A stretch of 64,000 nucleotides of DNA from Verrucomicrobiaceae bacterium (GTDB lineage: Bacteria; Verrucomicrobiota; Verrucomicrobiia; Verrucomicrobiales; Verrucomicrobiaceae). Made by a program: the position numbers and the translations under genes. Positions 24,603 through 31,860 of the stretch are shown here, in pieces (within the stretch, counting starts at the first letter, position 1; every line of letters begins with the position of its first letter). Under the pieces are notes generated by a model, which was not told where the DNA came from, made no database searches, and saw only the letters and a list, made by a program, of their open reading frames with translations. Where the stretch lies: the NCBI GenBank assembly GCA_016713245.1, contig JADJPM010000001.1:1860001-1924000 (forward strand), read 5' to 3'.

Positions 24603-25648
24603 CGAGTGCCCTCCCCATCCTCATCATCGGCCAAGGTCTCGCTGGCACGGCGCTGGCCTGGCGGCTGCATGAGCGAGGCGTTCCTTTTGTCATCGTGGAT
24701 CGTGACGAGCCCGTCACCTGCTCGAAAGTAGCCGCCGGACTCATCACACCAGTCACCGGCATGCGATTGAAGGTGAGCTGGCGGTTTGAGGTCTTTTATC
24801 CCGAGGCGCTGCGATTCTACCGTCGGCTCGGGAAGCATCTGGGCACGCGTTTCTTCTTCCCTCGCGGTTATGTGCGCCTGCTCAAAAACGAGCAGGAACG
24901 CCAAAAATGGCCCAAACGCCTTCGTGAGTCCGAGGTGGGGCCGTTTGTGCATCCGCAGGCTCCGCAGCTCGATCCCGCCCTTGTGACACTGCCGCACGAG
25001 GGCTTTCAGCAACGCCACGCGGCCTGGCTGGATACCGTGACCTACCTGGAGGCCAGCCGACGCTTCTTCGGCGAGGCCTTTCAAAAAGCCATCGTCGAGC
25101 CCGGCGAGGTCCAAGACGATGCCGAAGGCGTCACTTGGAACGGCCAGCGCTTCTCGCATGTCGTGTGGGCGCAGGGCTGGCAGGCGGCGAAGCATTCACT
25201 CCTCTCGTGGGTGCCCTTTCAAAATGCGCTCGGCACCATTTTGACCGCGAAAGCCGATCTCCAAGGCGAGCGCCGCATCCTCAACCGAGGCTGCTGGCTC
25301 ATTCCGCGATCCGACGGCACCCTGCGGGCGGGCTCCACCTACGAGTGGACCTTTCCAGATCCGCCCACGCCCTCGGCCGCGATGGCCGTCGACCTCGAAG
25401 CAAAGCTGCGCGATTTTCTCGCCGTGCCCGTCGAGGTCCTCGACAGCCAAAGCGCCGTGCGACCCATCATCAAAAGCCGCCAGGCCCTCCTCGGAGCGCA
25501 TCCATCCCATCCGCGAGTCCTCTTTTTCAACGGCCTCGGCTCCAAAGGCTCCCTCCGCTCCCCGTGGCTGGCCAAGCACCTCGTCGAGCACCTCCTCGAC
25601 GGCACGCCGCTCGATCCCGAGTTCGATTTGCAGGCAAATGATCCGTGA
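24599..25648 (+). CDS. FAD-dependent oxidoreductase (DAO/glycine oxidase-like), start displaced
   Basis: The 349-residue protein has the N-terminal FAD-binding motif ILIIGQGLAGTALAWRL, then VAAGLITPVTGMRL near residue 45, a middle substrate domain and the C-terminal SAVRPIIKSRQALLG and FFNGLGSKGSLRSPWLA, typical of D-amino-acid oxidase-family flavoproteins. The present start is a GTG overlapping the vapC stop. The older ATG start, with the same first codons, is stranded at 23856. The body appears intact, so the protein is probably still made, with five extra or altered N-terminal residues. Substrate unknown. Confidence 0.85.
   Translation: MTSALPILIIGQGLAGTALAWRLHERGVPFVIVDRDEPVTCSKVAAGLITPVTGMRLKVSWRFEVFYPEALRFYRRLGKHLGTRFFFPRGYVRLLKNEQERQKWPKRLRESEVGPFVHPQAPQLDPALVTLPHEGFQQRHAAWLDTVTYLEASRRFFGEAFQKAIVEPGEVQDDAEGVTWNGQRFSHVVWAQGWQAAKHSLLSWVPFQNALGTILTAKADLQGERRILNRGCWLIPRSDGTLRAGSTYEWTFPDPPTPSAAMAVDLEAKLRDFLAVPVEVLDSQSAVRPIIKSRQALLGAHPSHPRVLFFNGLGSKGSLRSPWLAKHLVEHLLDGTPLDPEFDLQANDP
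24614..24652 (+). repeat. 39-bp direct repeat, downstream copy flanking the vapBC module
   Basis: Identical to 23862-23900; this copy is part of the functional FAD oxidoreductase gene. The distance between copies is 752 bp, and the intervening DNA holds only the vapB-vapC pair and its upstream region. Confidence 0.9.
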
Positions 25649-25685
25649 GACCACACACATCGTTTTTCCTGCTGCCTGCATCCAA

Positions 25686-25715
25686 TTGAAAAAGCTCTGC
25701 GTATCGGCATACAGT
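25686..25715 (+). promoter_or_regulatory. Candidate sigma-70-type promoter for the PAS gene
   Basis: TTGAAA at 25686-25691 and TACAGT at 25710-25715 are separated by 18 bp, 20 bp upstream of the PAS-gene start at 25736. Only the match to consensus and the position support it. Confidence 0.3.
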
Positions 25716-25735
25716 GCCATTTTACGCCCCACCTC

Positions 25736-26314
25736 ATGCTCAGCGATTTTCTCCAAGACCAAGCTACTCTTTACGTTTCGGGTTTAATGACCCCCGAGGA
25801 GCGGGCGAACTTTGATGTCGTGATCGATTATCACGAGGAACTCCGCGAATGCGTCCTCGGCATGGCCGATGTCGGCACGAGCCTCATCACCGCCGTCTCC
25901 TCGGTCTCGCTCCCGCCGCCAGCGACTCTGAAAAGCCGTGTCGCGGCCCAGATCGCCGCCCGGGCCATGGAGTTCAGCCCTGAGGGGCGCGTGCTGTGTG
26001 ATCCCGAGGGCCGGGTGCAATGGGTGAACGATGCGTTCACCGCCATGTGCGGCCACAGCCTTGCCGAGCTGCGTGGCAAAAAGCCCGGCCCCTTCCTCCA
26101 GGGGCGCGAGACCGATCCTGCGTCCATCGATCGCATGCGCCGCGCCGTCCACCAGTGCCGCCCCTGCACGGAAACGCTGCTCAACTACCACAAAGATGGT
26201 GATGCTTATTTGGTGCAGGTTTCCATCGCTCCCATTCTCGACGATCACGGCGAGTTGCTGTGGTTCGTCGCTCGTGAGCGAGAGCTGAAAAACCACGCCG
26301 CCTCTCGAAACTGA
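25736..26314 (+). CDS. Anti-sigma-like N-terminus fused to a LOV-like PAS domain
   Basis: A 192-residue soluble protein. Residues 1-60 (QDQATLYVSGLMTPEERANF, YHEELRECVLGM) and the following LPPPATLKSRVAAQIAAR resemble the N-terminal part and linker of anti-sigma factors, but no zinc-binding HxxxCxxC is present. Residues about 85-190 are a PAS domain: DPEGRVQWVNDAFTAMCGHS, then GKKPGPFLQGRETDP and LLNYHKDGDAYLVQVSIAPI, which follow the LOV pattern. The flavin-adduct Cys of the LOV motif GxNCRFLQ is absent and one FMN-contact Asn is replaced, so photochemistry is doubtful. Probably a signalling protein; its partner is not evident. Confidence 0.7.
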   Translation: MLSDFLQDQATLYVSGLMTPEERANFDVVIDYHEELRECVLGMADVGTSLITAVSSVSLPPPATLKSRVAAQIAARAMEFSPEGRVLCDPEGRVQWVNDAFTAMCGHSLAELRGKKPGPFLQGRETDPASIDRMRRAVHQCRPCTETLLNYHKDGDAYLVQVSIAPILDDHGELLWFVARERELKNHAASRN

Positions 26315-26332
26315 CGGCCAAAATCAGCCGTC

Positions 26333-26704
26333 ATGCGTTTCGAGCGTCTGCAATCCATCGCCTCCAGCGTCGTCAAAGGCACGCTCGCCTCCCTCCCGCC
26401 GGTCATTCGTGATGAGGCTGAGGCCTGCACGATCGAGTTCGCCGAGATGGATACCCTCCTGAGCGCCGAGGCAGACCTCGATCCCGATCTTCTCGGCCTT
26501 TTCGAGGGCAACGCCCGCTGCGATCCCCCTCCCGCCGCGCCCGACGAACTGCCACGCATCCGCCTCTTCCTCGACAACCTCTGGCTCGACTGCGATGGCC
26601 ATCTCGAAACCTACCGCGATGAAGTCCGCATCACGCTCCTCCACGAGCTCGGCCATTACCTCGGCCTCGATGAAGACCAAGTTGCCGCCCTCGGCCTCGC
26701 TTGA
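26333..26704 (+). CDS. Zincin-like metallopeptidase family protein
   Basis: A 123-residue protein with the zinc motif HELGH at residues 104-108 (TLLHELGHYLGLDEDQ) near its C-terminus. The preceding acidic region and RIRLFLDNLWLDCDG match the small zincin family (PF06262-like) found widely in bacteria, whose members are about this length. The cellular substrate is unknown. It begins 18 bp after the PAS protein, so the two may share a transcript. The end faces a repeat region shared with the convergent RDD gene. Confidence 0.82.
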   Translation: MRFERLQSIASSVVKGTLASLPPVIRDEAEACTIEFAEMDTLLSAEADLDPDLLGLFEGNARCDPPPAAPDELPRIRLFLDNLWLDCDGHLETYRDEVRITLLHELGHYLGLDEDQVAALGLA

Positions 26705-26715
26705 AAAGTGAAGTC

Positions 26716-26834
26716 GTAGAGGAAAACGTCAGTTTTCCTCATCGGATCGCCACATCATCCGTCGGCGTGCTGACGCCCGCCGCTACGCTACCCGCATGAA
26801 TTCTTGCCTCGTAGCGGAAAACGTCCGTTTTCCG
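26716..26834. repeat. Family G hairpin pair (GGAAAACGTC-GTTTTCC)
   Basis: GTAGAGGAAAACGTCAGTTT followed by TCCTC at 26716-26740, and GTAGCGGAAAACGTCCGTTT followed by TCCG at 26811-26834, are two copies of one palindrome in the gap between convergent genes. The 70 bp between them (including GCTGACGCCCGCCGCTACGC) has no gene. This accounts for the 144-bp gap at 26705-26848. Confidence 0.75.
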
Positions 26835-26848
26835 AAATCGGAACCTCC

Positions 26849-27556
26849 TCACTCCTCTGGCGGCTGTCCTTCGATCACCGTCGTATCCGCCAGCAAATCA
26901 TGCACGCATCGGTTGTCTTCGCGGAAGATGAAACAGGGATCAATGATGCCATAAAACGGCACCACCTGTCCGATGATGCCGTTCACGAAGGAACGCATCA
27001 AAAAGCCCTTCACGAAGCCCGGCTTCTGCCCGTCCGGAAAGGTCACGATGCGGATGCCGAGCCACTTTTTACCCAAAGTCTGCCCGCGGGTCGTCAACAG
27101 CACGATGTTCCAGACCGTCAGGCCGAGGAACGCCAGCCCAGCCAGCACAAAGCCGACGATCGCCCCGGCGGGAAAGTCCTTCGAGCCGGATTTCTCCATC
27201 TCCGAGATGAAAAAAATGGCCACGATAATGGGAATGCCGATGCCGATGATACCCGTCAGTCCATCCAGCAGACACGCACCCAGCCGTGAGCCACGCGAGG
27301 CGGGCGTCAGCCCCGGTAGATTCGAAAGCACCTGGGATTGCGGCGCGGCATACGGATTCACGCTGCTCACCGGCGGCGGCATCGAAAACGAGGGCACCGG
27401 AGCGGAAAACTTCGAGCCCACTGGCTGCCAGTCAGCCATGCCCTCCGTCCAGCAGAGGTCACCGTTTTGAAAACGGCCCGCGGCCAGTCCCGAGCGCACT
27501 TCCTCCTCGGCAAAAGTCCCGATCTGCTGGCCGCCGCGTGCGATGTGGTAAGTCAT
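26849..27556 (-). CDS. GYF_2-RDD membrane protein
   Basis: From the ATG at 27556 the protein has 235 residues. The N-terminus (MTYHIARGGQQIGTFAEEEV, GDLCWTEGMADWQPVG) is a GYF_2/DUF4339 domain. A proline/serine linker follows, then an RDD domain: SRGSRLGACLLDGLTGIIG with the Arg-Asp pattern, and GQTLGKKWLGIRIV. Three to four hydrophobic helices are visible. RDD proteins are poorly understood, with some linked to ion transport. The longer frame from 27592 begins with an unlikely MMTGSC extension. Confidence 0.82.
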   Translation of the reverse strand: MTYHIARGGQQIGTFAEEEVRSGLAAGRFQNGDLCWTEGMADWQPVGSKFSAPVPSFSMPPPVSSVNPYAAPQSQVLSNLPGLTPASRGSRLGACLLDGLTGIIGIGIPIIVAIFFISEMEKSGSKDFPAGAIVGFVLAGLAFLGLTVWNIVLLTTRGQTLGKKWLGIRIVTFPDGQKPGFVKGFLMRSFVNGIIGQVVPFYGIIDPCFIFREDNRCVHDLLADTTVIEGQPPEE

Positions 27557-27605
27557 GCATTTAGAATAGCCTGCGCAAGAGCCGGTCATCAACAGTCTTT
27601 TAACA

Positions 27606-27667
27606 GATGGAGGGATGAAGTAATGGAGTCGTGATTTTCCACCACTCCATTACTTCACCACTCCATC
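27606..27667. repeat. 8-bp-period hairpin repeat, family A copy 3
   Basis: ATGGAGGGATGAAGTAATGG leads to a GTGATTTTCC loop and the complementary CCACTCCATTACTTCACCAC. It lies between two divergent genes, just before the lipoprotein start at 27684, and so could affect promoter function there. The loop matches copy 2. Confidence 0.85.
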
Positions 27668-27683
27668 GCACCGCCGACCCCTT

Positions 27684-28070
27684 ATGCGCCATCTCACGCT
27701 TCCCACCCTCCTCGCCTTGCTCAGCCTCGTGCTCGTCGCCTGTGAAAAGCAGCCCGCCGAAGTCGATTTCAGCGATCCGAATGTCGAGATGACCGATGAG
27801 GGCAAAACCGCCCGCTACAAAACCAGCCCCTACACCGGCATCATCCGCCGCAAGCATTCGAACCAGAAAGTCGCCGGCGAGTATCCCTATGTGAACGGCA
27901 AGATGCACGGCGTCATGAAGGAGTGGTGGGAAAACGGCCAGCCCTCCGCCGAGACCAACTTCGCCAACGGCCAGCGCCACGGCCTCAACCGCTACTGGGA
28001 CATGAAAGGCAAGCTCACCAAGGAGCAGACCTACGACCACGACAAATCTGTCAGCGAAAAATACTTCTGA
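27684..28070 (+). CDS. Lipoprotein with MORN/YwqK-like repeats
   Basis: A 128-residue lipoprotein: MRHLTLPTLLALLSLVLVAC has the lipobox LVAC with Cys20. The mature part contains YTGIIRRKHSNQKVAGEYPY, GKMHGVMKEWWENGQPSAET and GQRHGLNRYWDMKGKL, i.e. MORN-variant units of the kind found in proteins labelled YwqK-family antitoxins. That label does not imply a toxin partner here. Likely envelope-anchored; function unknown. The next gene starts 10 bp downstream. Confidence 0.78.
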   Translation: MRHLTLPTLLALLSLVLVACEKQPAEVDFSDPNVEMTDEGKTARYKTSPYTGIIRRKHSNQKVAGEYPYVNGKMHGVMKEWWENGQPSAETNFANGQRHGLNRYWDMKGKLTKEQTYDHDKSVSEKYF

Positions 28071-28080
28071 CCACCGCTCC

Positions 28081-28764
28081 ATGTCTTCCATCATCGCCCT
28101 GCTCGTCATCGCCCTCGTCTCGCTCCTCGCGGTGCGGGTGGGCTCCACGGCCTTGATGATGACCGGGCTGAGCTGGGACACCGCGAGCTTTCAGTCCTAC
28201 TCCGCCTTCTTCGGCGTGGGCTTTACCACGAAGGAGGCGGAGATGGTCGTGAACCATCCCGTCCGCCGCCGCATCATCCGCGATCTCATTCTCGCTGGCA
28301 ACGTGGGCCTCACCTCCGCCCTCGCCACCTTCATCGTCACCCTGTTGCAGAGCAGCTCCGATGGGGATGTGTTCAAAATGCTCGCGTGGCTGCTCGGCGG
28401 TCTCGTGGCCTTGTTCTTCATCTCCCGTCTCGGCTGGGTGCAGCGGGCACTCGATTACCTCATCCGGCATGCCTTGGAGCGTGCGGGCCTCGTCCGCGCC
28501 CTCGATTACGAGCTGCTGCTGCGCATCCAGCATGGCTACGTCGTCTCCGAAATCGAAGTGTTGCCGGATACCTACCTCGCCGACCGCACCCTGCGGGATT
28601 CACGCCCGTGGGATCGCGGCGTCGTCATCCTCGCCATCAAACGCGATGGCGAGACCCATCCCGGCATCCCCAGCCGCGATGACCTCATCAAGCCCGGCGA
28701 TGTCCTCACCGCCTACGGCAAAGAAAGCCATCTCCAGGCCATGACGCAGCCCGTCACAGCCTGA
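28081..28764 (+). CDS. Membrane protein with TrkA_C (RCK_C)-like domain
   Basis: The 227-residue protein has an N-terminal membrane segment (SSIIALLVIALVSLLAVRVG), a re-entrant-looking stretch FFGVGFTTKEAEMVV, two more helices (ALATFIVTLLQ, MLAWLLGGLVALFFI) and a soluble C-terminus whose ending GDVLTAYGKESHLQAM resembles the ligand-binding TrkA_C fold of potassium channels and transporters. The ion or ligand is unknown. It follows the small lipoprotein by 10 bp, so they likely form an operon. Confidence 0.72.
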   Translation: MSSIIALLVIALVSLLAVRVGSTALMMTGLSWDTASFQSYSAFFGVGFTTKEAEMVVNHPVRRRIIRDLILAGNVGLTSALATFIVTLLQSSSDGDVFKMLAWLLGGLVALFFISRLGWVQRALDYLIRHALERAGLVRALDYELLLRIQHGYVVSEIEVLPDTYLADRTLRDSRPWDRGVVILAIKRDGETHPGIPSRDDLIKPGDVLTAYGKESHLQAMTQPVTA

Positions 28765-28808
28765 GCTTCCACGCGAACAAATCGCTTCGTTTCCCGCGTT
28801 TCCCTCTC

Positions 28809-31277
28809 ATGCCCAAAAAGCTCCTCCTTCTTGCTCTCGCTCCGATCTCTCTCTTCGCCGCCGAACCGCCCGTGCCGGCCCAAATCGAGTTCAATCGCGA
28901 TGTGCGGCCCATATTGAGCGACAACTGCTTCTACTGCCACGGCCCGGACAAAAACCATCGCGAGGCCGATCTGCGTCTCGACCTCCGCGATGAGGCCATC
29001 ACCGCCAAAGCCATCGTCCCCGGCAAAACCGGTGAGAGCGAGCTCATCGCCCGCATCGTCACCGATGACGAGGACGACCTCATGCCGCCGCCGGACTCCC
29101 ACAAAAAGCTCACCGAGCGTCAGAAGGCCATCCTCAAAAAATGGATCGAGCAAGGTGCCGCCTACCAGCAGCACTGGGCCTATGAAAAGCCCGTCAAAGC
29201 CGCCATTCCCGCCGGAAAGCACCCCATCGATCATCTGGTCCAAAAGCGCCTCACCGAGATCGGTTTAAAGCCTTCACCACGCGCTGACACACGCACACTC
29301 GTGCGCCGCCTCTATTTCGATCTGCTCGGCCTTCCTCCCAAACCGTCCGACTTGTCTGACGGGTCCGACCTGTCAGACCAAAAGCTCGACGCGTTGGTCT
29401 CGTCTCTCTTCAAATCCCCGCACTACGGCGAGCGCATGGCCATCGGCTGGCTCGATCAGGTCCGCTTCGCCGACACCATCGGCTACCACAGCGACAATCC
29501 ACACAACGTCTGGCCTTACCGCGATTACGTCATCAATTCCTTCAACACCAACAAACCCTTCGACCGCTTCACCATCGAGCAGATCGCCGGAGATCTGATG
29601 CCCGGCGCGAATCAAGAGACCAAAGTCGGCTCCGCCTTCAACCGCCTGCTCCTCACCACCGAGGAAGGCGGCGCACAAGCCAAAGACTACGAACAGCGCA
29701 TGCTCACCGACCGCGTCCGCGCCGTCGGCAACGCCTGGATGGGCCAGACCACCGGCTGCGCCCAGTGCCACGATCACAAGTTCGATCCCATCACCATGCG
29801 TGACTTCTACACGCTGGGTGCCTTCTTCGCCGACATCAAAGAGCCCATCCTCGGCCGCCGCGAGGAAGGCATGATCGTCACCACGCCGGAGAACGAAAAG
29901 AAGCTCGCCGAGCTCGACGCCAAACTCACCGAGGCCAAAAAAGCCCTCGCCAAAGTGCAGCCGGATCTCAACAAGGCCCAAAAAGCCTGGGAAGCCGAAT
30001 TCCTCGCCAAAACCGATCACAAAGACAAAGAAGCCAAAGACGTCCTCGCCGTCCTGAAGGCCAAAAACCCCAACGCGAAGCAAAAACAGCTCATCGATGC
30101 CTACTTCAACAAAGTGAGCCCGCTTCACAAAACCGAGCGCGAAGCCGTCGCGAAAGCCGAAGCCGCCCGCAAGGCCTTCTACGATCCGCTTCCGAAGTGC
30201 ATTGTCTCCATCATTGACACCAACAAACGCACCGTGCGCATCCTGCCGCGTGGCAACTGGATGGACGAAAGCGGCGAGGTCGTGAAGGCCGCACTACCCA
30301 GCTACCTGCCGAAACCGAAGATCGAAGGCCGCGACCTCACACGTCTCGATCTCGCCCAGTGGCTCGTTTCCAAGGAAAACCCGCTCACCGCCCGCAACGT
30401 CATGAACCGCCTGTGGAAGCAGTTCTTCGGCACCGGCTTGAGTAAGGTGCTCGACGACCTCGGCGCTCAAGGCGAGCCGCCGGTGAATCCTGCGCTGCTC
30501 GACTGGCTCGCCTGCGAGTTCATGGACAGCGGTTGGGACCTCCAGCACATGATCCGGCTCATCGTCACCAGTCACACCTATCAGCAGGTCAGCACCTCCA
30601 CGAAGGAACTCACCGCCGCCGATCCCTACAACCGCGAATGCGCCCGCCAGAGCGCCTTCCGCCTCGATGCCGAGCTCGTGCGCGACAACGCGCTCACCAT
30701 CTCCGGCCTGCTCGTGCCGAAAATCGGCGGTCCCAGTGTGAAGCCCTACCAGCCCGCCAAATACTGGGAAAACCTCAACTTCCCCACCCGCGAATGGCAG
30801 AACGACAGCGGCGAAGGCCTGTATCGCCGCGGCATGTACACCTGGTGGCAGCGCAGCTTCACGCATCCGTCGATGCTCGCCTTCGACGCCCCCAGCCGCG
30901 AAGAATGCACCGCCGAGCGCAACCGCTCCAACATCCCGCAGCAAGCCCTCGTCCTCCTCAACGACCCCACGTATGTCGAAGCCGCCCGCGCCTTCGCCGC
31001 CCGCATCCTCCAAAGCGATGGCGATGCCGCAAAACGCATCACCTGGGCCTTCCAACAAGCCTTGCAGCGCCAACCCACCGCCGGCGAGATGAAGACGCTT
31101 TCGTCTCTCTTCACCAAGCACCTCACCGACTACCAAAAGGACGCCGCAGCCGCCGAAGCGCTCCTCAAAACCGGCGCTGCGCCTGTCGCCGCCACGTTGA
31201 ACAAGCCCGAACTCGCCGCGTGGACCCACATCGCCCGTGTCTTGCTAAACCTCCACGAAACGGTCACGAGGAGCTAA
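28809..31277 (+). CDS. PSCyt1-DUF1549-DUF1553 (planctomycete-type cytochrome) secreted protein
   Basis: An 822-residue exported protein with signal peptide MPKKLLLLALAPISLFAAEP. A c-type haem motif CFYCH lies at residues 40-44 (PSCyt1), with MPPPDSHKKLT as a possible Met ligand region. The DUF1549 domain follows (RRLYFDLLGLPPKPSDL, GWLDQVRFADTIGYHSDN, GCAQCHDHKFDP with a second CxxCH), then a coiled segment and a C-terminal DUF1553 domain (TARNVMNRLWKQFFGTGL, NIPQQALVLLNDPTYVEAA). These proteins are abundant in Planctomycetes and Verrucomicrobia, with roles in redox or polysaccharide degradation unproven. A DUF1501 partner, commonly next door, is absent. Confidence 0.92.
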   Translation: MPKKLLLLALAPISLFAAEPPVPAQIEFNRDVRPILSDNCFYCHGPDKNHREADLRLDLRDEAITAKAIVPGKTGESELIARIVTDDEDDLMPPPDSHKKLTERQKAILKKWIEQGAAYQQHWAYEKPVKAAIPAGKHPIDHLVQKRLTEIGLKPSPRADTRTLVRRLYFDLLGLPPKPSDLSDGSDLSDQKLDALVSSLFKSPHYGERMAIGWLDQVRFADTIGYHSDNPHNVWPYRDYVINSFNTNKPFDRFTIEQIAGDLMPGANQETKVGSAFNRLLLTTEEGGAQAKDYEQRMLTDRVRAVGNAWMGQTTGCAQCHDHKFDPITMRDFYTLGAFFADIKEPILGRREEGMIVTTPENEKKLAELDAKLTEAKKALAKVQPDLNKAQKAWEAEFLAKTDHKDKEAKDVLAVLKAKNPNAKQKQLIDAYFNKVSPLHKTEREAVAKAEAARKAFYDPLPKCIVSIIDTNKRTVRILPRGNWMDESGEVVKAALPSYLPKPKIEGRDLTRLDLAQWLVSKENPLTARNVMNRLWKQFFGTGLSKVLDDLGAQGEPPVNPALLDWLACEFMDSGWDLQHMIRLIVTSHTYQQVSTSTKELTAADPYNRECARQSAFRLDAELVRDNALTISGLLVPKIGGPSVKPYQPAKYWENLNFPTREWQNDSGEGLYRRGMYTWWQRSFTHPSMLAFDAPSREECTAERNRSNIPQQALVLLNDPTYVEAARAFAARILQSDGDAAKRITWAFQQALQRQPTAGEMKTLSSLFTKHLTDYQKDAAAAEALLKTGAAPVAATLNKPELAAWTHIARVLLNLHETVTRS
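29345..29380 (+). repeat. 9-bp-period in-frame repeat, family B copy 2 (GTCNGACNN x4)
   Basis: GTCCGACTT GTCTGACGG GTCCGACCT GTCAGACCA: four 9-bp units within the DUF1549 coding region, read as SDLSDGSDLSDQ. It lies in a loop after LLGLPPKP where family members usually have a short variable segment, so the insertion is probably tolerated. Confidence 0.7.
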
Positions 31278-31280
31278 GTC

Positions 31281-31352
31281 TCACTCCCTCTCCCCGCGAG
31301 AGGCCTCCAATCGCATCTTGGCCTTGTTGCGGGGAGAGGGCTGGGGTGAGGG
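31281..31352. repeat. Family E hairpin (CTCCCTCTCCCCGC..GCGGGGAGAGGG)
   Basis: TCACTCCCTCTCCCCGCGAG at 31281 pairs with GCGGGGAGAGGGCTGGGGTG ending near 31352. It occupies the gap between convergent genes and is similar to hairpins common at gene ends in many GC-rich genomes, where it may stop transcription from both sides. Confidence 0.75.
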
Positions 31353-31373
31353 GCGTCCCTGCCTCCCCATCCT

Positions 31374-31829
31374 TCACGGCTTCAGCAGATCCACCTGCTT
31401 GCCACTGCCTTCGATGGTCGCCTGCATCTTCGTGAAGCTACATGGGCCGCCGCCCTTCTTTGTGCCGACCGTGTGAATGCTCGCCGAGCCTTTCGGCCCG
31501 GACACCGGCACGGTCACATCGGCGGTGCCATCGCCGTTGTTGATCTTGATGCTGCCGGAAACCACCCAGCCCATCGTGATCGGCTCACCGAGCTCCACGC
31601 GCATCACTTCCGACTCCTGCGCCGCCTTGAGCGACATCTGACACGCATCCGCCCCCTTCAGGAACGACATCACGAGCCACAAAATCCCCACCATCAGCGC
31701 CAGCACGCCCATCACCGCGATGGCGCAGCCACCACACCCAAACGCCACACCCTTGCCCACCGCCGCCGCGTGCTCTTTTTGAATGTTCGTCGGATCACCG
31801 AAGGGAAGCGGAGGTGGCTGCGTGCTCAT
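31374..31829 (-). CDS. Membrane protein with Coa1/Tim21-like domain
   Basis: A 151-residue protein with a proline-rich N-terminus (MSTQPPPLPFGDP), one glycine-rich membrane helix (AIAVMGVLALMVGILWLVMS) and an external domain (ELGEPITMGWVVSGSIKIN, ADVTVPVSGPKGSASIH) that resembles the Coa1/Tim21 fold seen in small bacterial membrane proteins of unknown function. It may be transcribed alone. Family assignment is from pattern memory and should be treated as tentative. Confidence 0.6.
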   Translation of the reverse strand: MSTQPPPLPFGDPTNIQKEHAAAVGKGVAFGCGGCAIAVMGVLALMVGILWLVMSFLKGADACQMSLKAAQESEVMRVELGEPITMGWVVSGSIKINNGDGTADVTVPVSGPKGSASIHTVGTKKGGGPCSFTKMQATIEGSGKQVDLLKP

Positions 31830-31860
31830 GGCTGCAGCATGAAGCTAACCGCTCCAAACT

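Noticed and set aside
26716..26834. Palindrome pair considered as an attachment site
   Set aside because: No integrase gene and no direct repeat bracketing foreign DNA.
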